From Candidatus Binataceae bacterium (GTDB lineage: Bacteria; Desulfobacterota; Binatia; Binatales; Binataceae), in NCBI GenBank assembly GCA_035508495.1, contig DATJMX010000012.1, positions 1-64,000 of the forward strand: a stretch of DNA of 64,000 nt. Reading direction: 5' to 3'. Shown here one piece after another: positions 29,167 through 37,790 of this stretch. Below the pieces are notes generated by a model. The model was not told the origin of the DNA. It did no database searches and was given only the letters and a program-made list of their open reading frames with translations. Every line of letters begins with the position of its first letter. The stretch's first letter is position 1. Made by a program: the position numbers and the translations under genes.

Positions 29167-29796
29167 TTATTGAGCGGCGCGCGCGGTTTGAGCGGGCGAA
29201 TGAGCTTCGGCGGCCGCCTTCGGCGCGGCGCTCATCGCGTCGAGCGCCAGGTTCAGATCGAGAACGTTAACCGCGGGTTCGCCCAGGATACCGGCCCAGC
29301 GACCTGTAGTGTTCTGCTCGACGAGCTGGCGCACGGAATCAGGGCTGAGGCCGCGAGTACGCGCGACGCGATCGATCTGAAGGTCCGCCGACGCCGGACT
29401 GATATCAGGATCAAGGCCGCTGCCCGACGCCGTCACCATATCGACCGGAACCTTCGATGCGGGCACGCCGCCTTCAGCCTCGATCGTATCCTTGAGGCGT
29501 TTCTGCACCGTGTCGATCAGAGTCTTGTTGGTCGGTCCCAGGTTCGAGCCGCCCGAATTGCTCGCGTCATATCCGTTGCCCGCGGCCGAAGGGCGCGAAT
29601 GAAAGTACTTGCTCGAGCTGAAGTTCTGACCGATAACCTCCGCACCAACCACGGTGCCGTCGCGCGTGATCAAAGTGCCGTTGGCTTCATGCGGGAACAG
29701 CACGTGCGCGATCACAACCATCACGAGCGGATAGACGAGGCCCAGCAGAATCGTCAGCACAATCGTCATTCGAACCGAAATCCAGAAAGCACGCAT
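29167..29796 (-). CDS. kdpC: K+-transporting ATPase subunit C
   Basis: 209 residues with one N-terminal membrane helix (TIVLTILLGLVYPLVMVVIAH) and the KdpC core: the FSSSKYFHSRPSAAG segment, SNLGPTNKTL and ASGSGLDPDISPASA, all conserved. KdpC stabilises the KdpFABC pump and helps ATP binding. TAGGAGATATT precedes the ATG. It follows kdpB by 11 bases. Confidence 0.96.
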   Translation of the reverse strand: MRAFWISVRMTIVLTILLGLVYPLVMVVIAHVLFPHEANGTLITRDGTVVGAEVIGQNFSSSKYFHSRPSAAGNGYDASNSGGSNLGPTNKTLIDTVQKRLKDTIEAEGGVPASKVPVDMVTASGSGLDPDISPASADLQIDRVARTRGLSPDSVRQLVEQNTTGRWAGILGEPAVNVLDLNLALDAMSAAPKAAAEAHSPAQTARAAQ

Positions 29797-29807
29797 CGCA
29801 ATATCTC

Positions 29808-31853
29808 CTAGGCAAGCCTCAGCGCGACCACCACGAGGTCGATGAGCTTGATGCCGATGAAGGGAATGATCACGCCGCCCACGCCGTAGATGAGCAGGTT
29901 GCGGGTGAGGATCGAGGCCGCGCCGAGCGGGCGATATTGCACGCCGCGCAGCGCGAGCGGAATCAGCGCAATGATAATGAGCGCGTTGAAAATGACCGCC
30001 GACAGGATCGCGCTCTGCGGATTGGCCAGATGCATGATGTTGAGCGCTTGCAGCTCGGGATAGCCGAGCACGAACATCGCGGGGATGATTGCGAAGTACT
30101 TGGCGACGTCGTTGGCGATCGAAAAGGTCGTCAGCGCGCCGCGCGTGATCAGGAGCTGCTTGCCGATCTCGACGACCTCCATGATCTTGGTTGGATTGGA
30201 ATCGAGATCGATCATGTTGCCGGCTTCGCGCGCGGCCTGGGTGCCCGCGTTCATCGCGATTCCGACATCGGCCTGCGCAAGTGCCGGCGCGTCGTTGGTG
30301 CCGTCGCCGATCATCGCGACCAGCTTGCCTTGCTGCTGTTCTTCGCGGATGAGCCGGAGCTTGGTTTCGGGAGTCGCCTCGGCCTGGAATTCATCGACGC
30401 CCGACTCGTGCGCGATCGCGGCGGCGGTTAGCGGATTGTCGCCCGTGATCATCACGGTCTTGAGGCCCATCGCGCGCAGGCGCGCAAAGCGCTCGCGGAT
30501 GCCTTCCTTGACGACGTCCTTCAGATGAATCACGCCCAGCACACGCGACTTGTCGGCGACGACCAGCGGCGTGCCGCCGCTGTGCGCGATCCGCTCGACG
30601 ATTCCGGCGAGCTCGGGCGGAGGCGTGCCGCCGTTCTCCTTGACGAAGGTCACGACCTGCTCGGTCGCGCCCTTGCGGATCTGGCGGCCATTGAGGTTCA
30701 CGCCGCTCATGCGGGTCTGGGCCGAGAACGGGATGAACTCGGCCTCGCGATCGGCGAGCTCGCGGCCGCGGATATTGAACTCGCGCTTGGCCAGCGCCGT
30801 GATCGAGCGGCCCTCGGGAGTTTCGTCGGCGAGCGACGCGAGTTGCGCGGCGTCCGCGAGTTCTTCAACCGCAACTTCGAGGACCGGGATGAACTCGGTC
30901 GCCATGCGGTTGCCGAGCGTGATCGTTCCGGTCTTGTCGAGCAGAAGCGTGTCGACGTCGCCGGCCGCCTCGACCGCGCGACCTGACATCGCCAGCACGT
31001 TGTGTTGCACCAGGCGATCCATGCCGGCGATTCCGATTGCGCTGAGCAGGCCACCGATTGTCGTCGGAATCAGGCATACCAGCAGGGCGACCAGCACCGG
31101 CAGCGAGAGGACCGTGCCGCCGTACTTGGCGAACGGGAACAGGCTCACGCACACCAGCATGAAGACGATAGTGAGGCCGGCGAGCAGGATGCTCAGCGCG
31201 ATTTCGTTGGGGGTCTTCTGACGTGCTGCGCCTTCGACCAGCGAAATCATGCGATCGAGGAAGGTCTCGCCGGGGTTGGCGGTGATCCGGACTTTGATCC
31301 AGTCCGAGATGACGGTGGTGCCGCCGGTGACCGCGCTGCGATCGCCGCCGCTCTCGCGAATGACGGGAGCGGATTCGCCCGTGATTGCCGCTTCGTTGAC
31401 CGCCGCGACGCCTTCGATGACTTCGCCATCGCCGGGAATCACGTCGCCGGCTTCGACCATCACGACATTGCCACGGCGCAGTTGAGGCGCGGCAACGACC
31501 GTCGTTTTACCGTCGTCGCCGACCAGCTTGGCCATCGTCTCAGTGCGCGTCTTGCGCAGGTTGTCGGCCTGCGCCTTGCCACGTCCTTCAGCCATCGCTT
31601 CGGCGAAGTTTGCGAACAGGACCGTGAACCACAGCCAGATAGCGATCTGAAATTCGAACCCGGCATACTGCCGCTCTCCAGCGGCGAACATGTCGTGGAG
31701 GAGAATGATCGAGACCGCGAGCGCAGTGACCTCGACCACGAACATGACGGGGTTGCGGAGTTGGATGCGTGGGTCGAGCTTTTTGAGCGAATCGACCAGC
31801 GCAACGCGAACGATGTCGCCATTCCAAAGTGAAGGTGCTTTACGATCAGCCAT
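29808..31853 (-). CDS. kdpB: K+-transporting ATPase subunit B (P-type ATPase)
   Basis: 681 residues, normal for KdpB. The phosphorylation motif DKTGTIT lies near residue 306, TGES (ITGESAPV) lies in the actuator domain, and the hinge [21 protein letters not shown] is intact. Membrane helices flank these domains. KdpB hydrolyses ATP to drive K+ uptake through KdpA at the inner membrane. It sits between kdpA (20 bases) and kdpC (11 bases). Confidence 0.97.
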   Translation of the reverse strand: MADRKAPSLWNGDIVRVALVDSLKKLDPRIQLRNPVMFVVEVTALAVSIILLHDMFAAGERQYAGFEFQIAIWLWFTVLFANFAEAMAEGRGKAQADNLRKTRTETMAKLVGDDGKTTVVAAPQLRRGNVVMVEAGDVIPGDGEVIEGVAAVNEAAITGESAPVIRESGGDRSAVTGGTTVISDWIKVRITANPGETFLDRMISLVEGAARQKTPNEIALSILLAGLTIVFMLVCVSLFPFAKYGGTVLSLPVLVALLVCLIPTTIGGLLSAIGIAGMDRLVQHNVLAMSGRAVEAAGDVDTLLLDKTGTITLGNRMATEFIPVLEVAVEELADAAQLASLADETPEGRSITALAKREFNIRGRELADREAEFIPFSAQTRMSGVNLNGRQIRKGATEQVVTFVKENGGTPPPELAGIVERIAHSGGTPLVVADKSRVLGVIHLKDVVKEGIRERFARLRAMGLKTVMITGDNPLTAAAIAHESGVDEFQAEATPETKLRLIREEQQQGKLVAMIGDGTNDAPALAQADVGIAMNAGTQAAREAGNMIDLDSNPTKIMEVVEIGKQLLITRGALTTFSIANDVAKYFAIIPAMFVLGYPELQALNIMHLANPQSAILSAVIFNALIIIALIPLALRGVQYRPLGAASILTRNLLIYGVGGVIIPFIGIKLIDLVVVALRLA

Positions 31854-31873
31854 CGAAGTAACTTCCGTTTTTC

Positions 31874-33601
31874 CTAGTAGAGATGTCCGGCGCGCATCGC
31901 GAGCTCTTCGACAATCGGTCCCAGCGCATCGGCCGGGAAGAAGGTCAGAGCGGCGACGATCATGATCACGCCGACCAGCAGCACGACGAAGATAAAACCC
32001 GTAGTCGGAAAAGTTCCGGCGCTCACCGGGACGGCTTTCTTGCCGACCAGTGAACCGGCCATCGCGAGCACCGGGATTTTCATCATGAAGCGCCCGAACA
32101 GCATCACGAATCCCAGCGTCCAGTTGTAGAATTGCGAGTTCGCGTTGAGGCCGGCGAAGGCCGAGCCGTTATTGGCCGAGGCCTCGGTGTAGGCGTAAAG
32201 AATCTGCGAGAATCCGTGCGGTCCCGGGTTGGAGATTCCGGCGAGGCCGGCCTTGCTCACGATTGCGACGCCTGCGGGGAGCAGGATGACTGCGGGGAAG
32301 ATCAGGATGAAGAGCATCGCGAGTTTCATTTCGCGGCCTTCGATCTTCTTACCCAGGTATTCCGGTGTACGCCCGACCATCAGGCCCGCGATGAACACCG
32401 ACAGCACCGCCATCACGAGCATCCCGTAGAGGCCCGAGCCGACGCCGCCGAAGATAATTTCGCCGATCTGCATGTTGAGCAGCGGCACGAATCCGCCGAG
32501 CGGCGTGTAGCTGTCGTGCATCGAGTTGACGGCGCCGCAGGAGGTGTCAGTGGTGACGGTCGCCCACAGCGCGGAATCGACGATGCCGAAGCGGACCTCC
32601 TTGCCCTCCATGTTGCCGCCGCTCTGCGTGGCGGTCGGGGCCTGGTCGATGCCCATCGCGGCGAACTGCGGGTTGCCTCTCTGCTCGCACCAGGTTGCGA
32701 CGAAGGCGCCGACGATAAACAGGAACGCCATCGCTCCGAACAGAACCCAGCCCTGGCGCCGATCCCCTGCCATCTTGCCGAAGGTATGAGTCAGCCCGGC
32801 GCCGATGGCGAAGATTGCGACCAATTCGATGATGTCGGTGAGGGGCGTTGGATTTTCGAACGGGTGCGCCGAATTGGCGTTGAAGAAGCCACCGCCGTTG
32901 GTGCCGAGCTCCTTGATCACTTCCTGGGACGCAACCGGCCCCTGCGCAATCACCTGCTCGACGCCTTCGAGTGTCTTGGCGTGGGTATAAGGATGGAGAT
33001 TCTGCGGCACTCCCTGCCAGACCAGAACCAGAGTCAATACGATCGAAATCGGAAGCAGAACCCAGAGGATGGTGCGGGTCAGGTCGTACCAGAAGTTGCC
33101 GAGGGTTTGCGAACTCTTGCGGACGAAGCCGCGGATGACGGCGATTGCCACCGCGATACCTGCGGCCGCCGAGACGAAGTTGTGAAAAGCCAGCCCGGCC
33201 ATCTGGGTCAGGTAGCTCATCGTGGTCTCGCCGCCGTAGGCCTGCCAGTTCGTGTTAGTGGTGAAACTGGCTGCGGTGTTAAAGGCGAGATCTGAGGCCA
33301 CCGCACTGAGACCTTGCGGATTGAACGGCAATAGCCCCTGCAAACGCTCGATCGCGTACAGCAAGAGCATCCCGACAAAGGCGAACAAGAGCATCGAGAT
33401 TGTATATTCCTGCCAGGTCATCTCAACGCCGGGTTTCACTCCGGTGGTGCGATAGATGAACCTCTCGATTGGCAGAAGGACAGGATCCAAAAACGTATGC
33501 TGGCCGCTGAAGACTCGCGCCATATACAGTCCCAGCGGGACGCTGACGGCGGTTACCAGCAGCAGGAAAAAGCCGATCTGAACAAGTGCATTCGATGTCA
33601 T
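31874..33601 (-). CDS. kdpA: K+-transporting ATPase subunit A (channel-like subunit)
   Basis: 575 residues with about ten membrane helices. K+-selectivity-filter-like loops of the SKT superfamily are visible ([58 protein letters not shown]). It forms the high-affinity K+ entry path of KdpFABC. ACGGAAG lies before the ATG. The gene starts 12 bases after kdpF. Confidence 0.97.
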   Translation of the reverse strand: MTSNALVQIGFFLLLVTAVSVPLGLYMARVFSGQHTFLDPVLLPIERFIYRTTGVKPGVEMTWQEYTISMLLFAFVGMLLLYAIERLQGLLPFNPQGLSAVASDLAFNTAASFTTNTNWQAYGGETTMSYLTQMAGLAFHNFVSAAAGIAVAIAVIRGFVRKSSQTLGNFWYDLTRTILWVLLPISIVLTLVLVWQGVPQNLHPYTHAKTLEGVEQVIAQGPVASQEVIKELGTNGGGFFNANSAHPFENPTPLTDIIELVAIFAIGAGLTHTFGKMAGDRRQGWVLFGAMAFLFIVGAFVATWCEQRGNPQFAAMGIDQAPTATQSGGNMEGKEVRFGIVDSALWATVTTDTSCGAVNSMHDSYTPLGGFVPLLNMQIGEIIFGGVGSGLYGMLVMAVLSVFIAGLMVGRTPEYLGKKIEGREMKLAMLFILIFPAVILLPAGVAIVSKAGLAGISNPGPHGFSQILYAYTEASANNGSAFAGLNANSQFYNWTLGFVMLFGRFMMKIPVLAMAGSLVGKKAVPVSAGTFPTTGFIFVVLLVGVIMIVAALTFFPADALGPIVEELAMRAGHLY

Positions 33602-33613
33602 CTGAGTCTTCCG

Positions 33614-33703
33614 TCAGAACTTCTCAGGCCGAAGCATCGCGTAGACCAGGTAGACAGTCAGCGCGATAGCGCAAACGAGACCGAGGGTCATTTCGAGGTT
33701 CAT
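33614..33703 (-). CDS. kdpF: K+-transporting ATPase small subunit KdpF
   Basis: 29 residues, a single hydrophobic helix (MTLGLVCAIALTVYLVYAML) followed by the characteristic RPEKF ending. KdpF is a membrane peptide that stabilises KdpABC. A GAGG site lies about nine bases before the ATG. The ATG overlaps the stop of an upstream 27-residue frame (ATGA), so translation is probably coupled. It is below the usual gene-calling size limit. Confidence 0.9.
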   Translation of the reverse strand: MNLEMTLGLVCAIALTVYLVYAMLRPEKF

Positions 33704-33783
33704 AGTTTTTCACATCCTCGTACGTAGGCGATTGAGATCGCAAAAAACACGACAGTTGCCAGAATTGCGATTACATCAAGCAT
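33700..33783 (-). CDS. 27-residue membrane peptide at the head of the kdp operon
   Basis: The frame reads MLDVIAILATVVFFAISI followed by AYVRGCEKL and a stop. It has one hydrophobic helix with an Arg/Cys/Glu/Lys tail. Small peptides with a YVRGCE(R/K)L tail occur ahead of kdpF/kdpA in other genomes as I recall them, which supports a real gene. Its stop overlaps the kdpF start. If the -24/-12 promoter just upstream is used, its mRNA would begin only a few bases before this ATG, leaving little room for a ribosome site. Its role in the pump or its control is unknown. Confidence 0.65.
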   Translation of the reverse strand: MLDVIAILATVVFFAISIAYVRGCEKL

Positions 33784-33797
33784 GATGGACCCCGTTG

Positions 33798-33813
33798 AGC
33801 ACTATCCGTACCA
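33798..33813 (-). promoter_or_regulatory. candidate sigma-54 (-24/-12) promoter of the kdp operon
   Basis: The minus strand reads TGGTACGGATAGTGCT. Compared with the TGGCACG-N4-TTGCW consensus, the invariant GG and GC are present at the correct 10-base spacing, with mismatches only at the fourth base and first base of the -12 block. Transcription would start near 33787. The operon encodes its own NtrC-type regulator, which needs exactly this kind of promoter. Confidence 0.6.
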
Positions 33814-33873
33814 GTGAATAATACATTGGATTTCATTCACGTTTTTTTGCGCCGGGGCTGCCGCACTACTAAT

Positions 33874-33903
33874 TGCATCGTGCATCCGATGCATTTGGCA
33901 TCG
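33874..33903. promoter_or_regulatory. array of three CGATGCA-type half-sites upstream of kdp
   Basis: TGCATCG (33874-33880), CGATGCA (33887-33893) and GCATCG (33898-33903) alternate in orientation, forming two overlapping dyads with 6- and 5-base spacers. They lie about 85-115 bases upstream of the predicted sigma-54 transcription start, the usual place for an enhancer bound by an NtrC-family dimer or dimers. Assignment to the operon's own regulator is inference. Confidence 0.5.
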
Positions 33904-34011
33904 AGGTAGTCTCTAAAAGCTGTGTATCCGAAGGGAACAACGAACTACATTTAGTTGCAATACTGCAATCAGGAATGTTGCGGAGATATTAGCGACTAAA
34001 CTGAGAGCGGG

Positions 34012-34437
34012 TCAGAGCGACGGGCGAATGTCGGGCCGTCGTTCCTGCGTAGCGCGGCGATCGACCAATGCAAGCCGCGGTGACGGGCGGTGAACACGCA
34101 CCGGCAGGTGATGCAGAATGTCGAGACTCGGACAGGGTCCGGCGCCGAAGCTCGCCAGACGCTCGGTAGCCTGATGCTCAGGCAGCGGAGCCAGATCGTG
34201 ATCGACGGCGCTGATCACGCCGCGGCGACCATCGTTGACGACGAAAGTCCATTTGCATCGGAGGCACAGGTAGACGTAGCGATGGGGTTTGAGCAACCCG
34301 GGCAAGCGCCCCAGGGACTTCACGACGTACTCATGCCGATGCTCGCTCGGATGGCTGAGCATTCGGTCGTGGAGGGGGGCCAGACGAGCGTCGCGTCGAT
34401 CGCGAGCACTCCGGCGCCGCTGAAGCAGTTGCAGCAT
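34012..34437 (-). CDS. uncharacterised protein with a CxxC motif
   Basis: Up to 141 residues; an internal ATG at 34362 gives 116 residues and is equally plausible. The central part (HRYVYLCLRCKWTFVVNDG, then GVISAVDHD and FGAGPCP) looks like real protein, with a CxxC pair and a later Cys that could bind metal. The N- and C-terminal parts are Arg-rich and less convincing. The opposite strand is also open here but has no such motif. I do not recognise the family. It is divergent from nothing obvious and lies upstream of the kdp regulatory region. Confidence 0.5.
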   Translation of the reverse strand: MLQLLQRRRSARDRRDARLAPLHDRMLSHPSEHRHEYVVKSLGRLPGLLKPHRYVYLCLRCKWTFVVNDGRRGVISAVDHDLAPLPEHQATERLASFGAGPCPSLDILHHLPVRVHRPSPRLALVDRRATQERRPDIRPSL

Positions 34438-34559
34438 CGGCCGCTATCAGCAGCGGGCGTGCCACGGAAAAAGGCCGCGAAAATGCTCGAATTTTCGAAG
34501 CACAGGCAGCTCAGATTTCGATTTGCATCGTGCCCAACAATGCAAACTGCACTATTGAA

Positions 34560-35807
34560 CTAGGTCAGCAGCCTGTGAGTTGGCGCTGTCAGTTCCGCCG
34601 TCGGGATCCCGATCGGACAGGCGTTCGCGCACGGTTTAGCCGCGCAATCGATGCACGCTGAGGCATTGACCGCGAGCATCGCATACTCGCGGCGCGCGAA
34701 CTCCATATCGCGATAGTCGCGTGCGTACATCCCGGTGCGCAGAACTTCAGCGATCGGGACCTCGCTCGGACACGAGCTCTCGCAGACGTTGCATCCATGG
34801 CGGCAATATGAAGCTGAGTTGAACGCCATGTAGCGCCGCAGCAGGGTGGTATCGCCGACGGCGGTTGAATGCGCTCCGGAAGCGCCCAGGTACTCGTCGA
34901 TAAGCTCGCGGCTCGTCATCGACACAATCAGCGCATCGACGTTGCCTCCGGAAAGCACCCATCGGAACGCCGCCTGGGCGAAGGTCGCGCCGTCCTTCTC
35001 GTATGGACGCATGTCGTTGAGACGCGCGCCCATCAGCGTCTTCATCACGACCGTGCCCATGCCCTTGGACTTCGCCTTGGCGAGCAGCCGCGGCAGCTCG
35101 GGTTGGACGGCGATAAAATCGAAATTGTGGAAATAACGTTTGAAGAACGACGGATCCTGCCCGAAGTTGTGGGCGGCCAGGATCACGTCGTAGTGGCCGG
35201 AGTCGATCGCATATTCGAGGCATTCGCCGAGGTTGCCCGCGTGACCCGACATCGCGGTGAAGCGCAGTTTGCCCTGCTTTCGCGCCTGCGCGACGAACTC
35301 GTACCATTCGGGATTCTTGAGGCGCGCCACGTCGTTAACGGCGTGGTTGAAGTAGATATCGACGTGATCGGTCTGGAGGCGCTTCAGGCTGCCTTCGAGC
35401 GACGACATGATCACATCGCGGCGATCGTCGGGCATCGCGAAGGTCTTGGAGGTGAGCACTACTTTATCGCGCTTGCCGCGCAGCGCGTTACCGAGCGTGG
35501 TCTCGGATTCGCCATCGGTGTAGTCGGACGCGGTATCGAAGTAATTGATGCCGGCGTCGAACGCATGATTGACGAGGTCTTCCTGGCCCGCGCGCAGACG
35601 GCTCGATCCAAAGGAAATGTCAGAAATCTTGAGGCCGGTCTTGCCGAGCGCAACGTAGCGCTGGACTTTGGGCGGCGGGCTGATCGAGGCGGAGGTCTCG
35701 GCGGCGAGGCCAAGGAATCCAACGCCGAGGCCGGCCAGCGCGCCGCACTTCAGGAACTCGCGGCGATCGATAGAGGGGCGGTCGAGCGGATAATCATCGC
35801 GTGACAT
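34560..35807 (-). CDS. Tat-exported aldo/keto reductase with C-terminal ferredoxin-like Fe-S domain
   Basis: 415 residues from an ATG with GGAGG seven bases upstream. A twin-arginine signal (IDRREFLKCGALAGLG) opens the protein. The aldo/keto reductase barrel follows, with Asp/Tyr in YFDTASDYTDG, Lys in VLTSKTFAM and a position reading YFNHAVND. The last 75 residues carry two cysteine clusters, CRHGCNVCESSCP and CIDCAAKPCANACP, which would bind two [4Fe-4S]-type clusters. Such proteins probably act on the periplasmic side in electron transfer or carbonyl reduction; the substrate is unknown. Confidence 0.87.
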   Translation of the reverse strand: MSRDDYPLDRPSIDRREFLKCGALAGLGVGFLGLAAETSASISPPPKVQRYVALGKTGLKISDISFGSSRLRAGQEDLVNHAFDAGINYFDTASDYTDGESETTLGNALRGKRDKVVLTSKTFAMPDDRRDVIMSSLEGSLKRLQTDHVDIYFNHAVNDVARLKNPEWYEFVAQARKQGKLRFTAMSGHAGNLGECLEYAIDSGHYDVILAAHNFGQDPSFFKRYFHNFDFIAVQPELPRLLAKAKSKGMGTVVMKTLMGARLNDMRPYEKDGATFAQAAFRWVLSGGNVDALIVSMTSRELIDEYLGASGAHSTAVGDTTLLRRYMAFNSASYCRHGCNVCESSCPSEVPIAEVLRTGMYARDYRDMEFARREYAMLAVNASACIDCAAKPCANACPIGIPTAELTAPTHRLLT

Positions 35808-35924
35808 CAGCACACCTCCGACGCGGCCGCGGGTGCATCGCGCCGCACGCGATCAATTTGAACACCGCGCCAGTGAGATCACAATGTGCGAAAATGAATA
35901 CGCGGCGCCGCTCCGCTTCTGCGC

Positions 35925-36776
35925 CTAAAACTTCGCGATGACTGTCTCGCCGAAGCGGCGGATGTCGTCGAGCATCTGCTGGCCTTCGCTCACGAAGCCC
36001 GCGACGGTGTCGGTCGCGCCGATGTCGCCGAGGCGTCTGTAGTCCTCGAGCTTGCTGGCGGTTATGTCCATGACGTGAATCTCGTAGTCGCTGCGGCCGA
36101 GGGTTCCAAACTCGCCGCGATAGGCGTTGAGCTCGTCGATCATCGTCTTCAGCGCAGACGTCTCGGCGTTGGCGGAGATCCAGCCGTCGCATAGCTTCGC
36201 AGCGCGGATTAGCGCGGGCTTGCTATGGCCGCCGTACAGGATCGGCACTGGACGGTCGGGCACCGGGTTCAGCTTCATCGGGCCGATATCGTAGTTGCGG
36301 CTATGAAATTCGAAATATTGCCCCGTCATCGCGCCGCGGATGATCTCGATAGATTCGTTCATCAGCTCGCCGCGCCGGTCGAAGTTCATCCCGTTGTAGG
36401 CGAAGTCCTCGCGCCAGGGGCTCAGGCCAGCGCCCAAGCTGACGCGATTATTCGATATGACCGCAAGCGAGCTGAGCGCCTTGGCGAGCACGAGCGGCTG
36501 GCGCACCGGAACTTTCATCACCGCCGGATAGAAGCGCAGCGTCTTTGTCACCGCGGCCATCCAGGTCATCGCGATGAGCGGTTCGATAAACGGCGTCATC
36601 GAAATGTACACGCGAATATTTTCGGTATCCGCATATGGATATTTCGAGGTCGTCGTCACCGGAAAGAACAGGCTGTCCGGCATCGTGATGGACGCGAATC
36701 CCGCCGCCTCCGCCGCTTGTGCGATGGCGATGAAGTCCCGGTATTCGCCCCGGGAGAGCATCAATGTGAAACGCAT
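35925..36776 (-). CDS. LLM-class F420-dependent oxidoreductase
   Basis: 283 residues. The barrel starts MRFTLMLSRGEYRDFIAIAQAAEAAGFASITMPDSL and contains RFYPAVMKVPVRQPLVLAKAL and VSLGAGLSPWREDF, hallmarks of F420-type LLM enzymes. GGGGAGGCTGTT precedes the ATG. It is the third LLM protein of the window and lies 118 bases upstream of the Fe-S aldo/keto reductase gene on the same strand. A shared redox pathway is possible but not shown. Confidence 0.88.
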   Translation of the reverse strand: MRFTLMLSRGEYRDFIAIAQAAEAAGFASITMPDSLFFPVTTTSKYPYADTENIRVYISMTPFIEPLIAMTWMAAVTKTLRFYPAVMKVPVRQPLVLAKALSSLAVISNNRVSLGAGLSPWREDFAYNGMNFDRRGELMNESIEIIRGAMTGQYFEFHSRNYDIGPMKLNPVPDRPVPILYGGHSKPALIRAAKLCDGWISANAETSALKTMIDELNAYRGEFGTLGRSDYEIHVMDITASKLEDYRRLGDIGATDTVAGFVSEGQQMLDDIRRFGETVIAKF

Positions 36777-36949
36777 AACAGCCTCCCCGCGTCTTTCATT
36801 ATCACGACGAGTCGTGACGGGATTAGCGCTCGGAAGTCAATAGATTTGCTACTAGCGCGAATGATGCACGCGCTCGCTCATCGCCATAGGCTTAATCAGT
36901 GAGGAACTTGAACTTCGCCGCGCCTGAAACCGTGGCAAGGGAGCTAAAG

Positions 36950-37231
36950 ATGAAGATTCGACGAGTTTTGGTAATGACTGCTGTAGCGATCGGGTTTGCG
37001 GTGCTGCCGGTCGTTGCCCGCGCACAGGGCCATCCGCCGGGGATGGGCGATTACGATCAGCATCACGAATGGCACGATGCGAGCTGGTGGAGCAAGCACG
37101 ATCCCAAGTGGGTCCAGGAGCATCATGCCGATTGGGGCGCCTACGACGACCACCATCATTGGCATGACCGCAAATGGTGGATGAAGCACCATCGCGACTG
37201 GGTCGAGAAGAACCATCACGACTGGTTCTAA
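36950..37231 (+). CDS. small secreted His/Trp/Asp-rich protein
   Basis: 93 residues from an ATG preceded by AAGGGAG. The signal peptide MKIRRVLVMTAVAIGFAVL ends near ARAQG (about residue 26). The mature part is about 67 residues of repeats such as WWSKHDPKWVQEHHADW and WWMKHHRDWVEKNHHDW, with almost every position His, Trp, Asp, Lys or Tyr. It has no cysteines. The histidine density suggests binding of divalent metals in the periplasm or outside the cell. Similar WW..HH.DW proteins exist in soil bacteria without known function. A strong terminator follows. Confidence 0.8.
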   Translation: MKIRRVLVMTAVAIGFAVLPVVARAQGHPPGMGDYDQHHEWHDASWWSKHDPKWVQEHHADWGAYDDHHHWHDRKWWMKHHRDWVEKNHHDWF

Positions 37232-37249
37232 TTCGCAGCCAGATTAACA

Positions 37250-37280
37250 GACCGGCTCAGTTGGAAAGGCTGAGCCGGTC
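37250..37280. terminator. bidirectional intrinsic terminator
   Basis: GACCGGCTCAG (37250-37260) is perfectly complementary to CTGAGCCGGTC (37270-37280) around a nine-base loop. It sits between the convergent His-rich protein gene and the zinc-finger gene, overlapping the latter's stop codon by two bases. Only short T-rich tracts flank it. Confidence 0.7.
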
Positions 37281-37527
37281 AGTTCTTCTGCCGCCTGATC
37301 GCCGCCATTACTGCATCGACGAGTTCTTCCGGAGCTTCATCGGGCACCTCGCTGTCCGGATTCGCGTAAGCACCCTTTGCCAGTGCGATTACGTTTCCGT
37401 AGTCGCGCAGGTAGTCCACGCAGGGCTTGCATCCTGCGACGTGCTTCTCGAACTCGAGCAGAACTTCCCCACGAAGCTCGCCCTCGCGATAGGCACAGAT
37501 GAACTCGACAAACTCCCTGCAGTTCAT
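37279..37527 (-). CDS. zf-HC2-type anti-sigma factor-like protein
   Basis: 82 residues starting MNCREFVEFICAYREGEL, preceded by a GGAGAG site; longer reading to 37623 is possible but unsupported. The putative zinc-finger motif of ChrR/RsrA-type anti-sigma factors is visible as Cys3, the H..GCKPC block (HVAGCKPCVDYL) and neighbouring acidic helices. There is no membrane helix, so it would act in the cytoplasm. Usually such a gene follows its ECF sigma gene. Here the nearest ECF gene is 2.4 kb away on the other strand, beyond a sigma-54 activator. Confidence 0.8.
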   Translation of the reverse strand: MNCREFVEFICAYREGELRGEVLLEFEKHVAGCKPCVDYLRDYGNVIALAKGAYANPDSEVPDEAPEELVDAVMAAIRRQKN

Positions 37528-37790
37528 AGGTCTCTCCAAGAATGAAACGCGCTCTTCCCCACCCGAGCGGCGCGTGGCAGCTTGCGCCAATTGGGAATTC
37601 GTCTCAGGATCATAGGCAATCATTATCGATGGAGCTCCCGGTTGGTCGGGCTGAGCCCGAAATTCGGCAAAACTGCTCGATCGTTAGATGCCTCTCGTAG
37701 GTGCAAAGTTTCCGCGAATTTAATTATCGCCATTAGTCGATAAACAAAGCAAAGCGGAACTCTGAGAGCTTTCTTAGGCTCGAATCTTCT

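Noticed and set aside
34090..34563. A 157-codon plus-strand frame upstream of the Fe-S aldo/keto reductase
   Set aside because: It lacks any motif, whereas the opposite strand has a coherent central segment with CxxC; kept only the minus-strand candidate.
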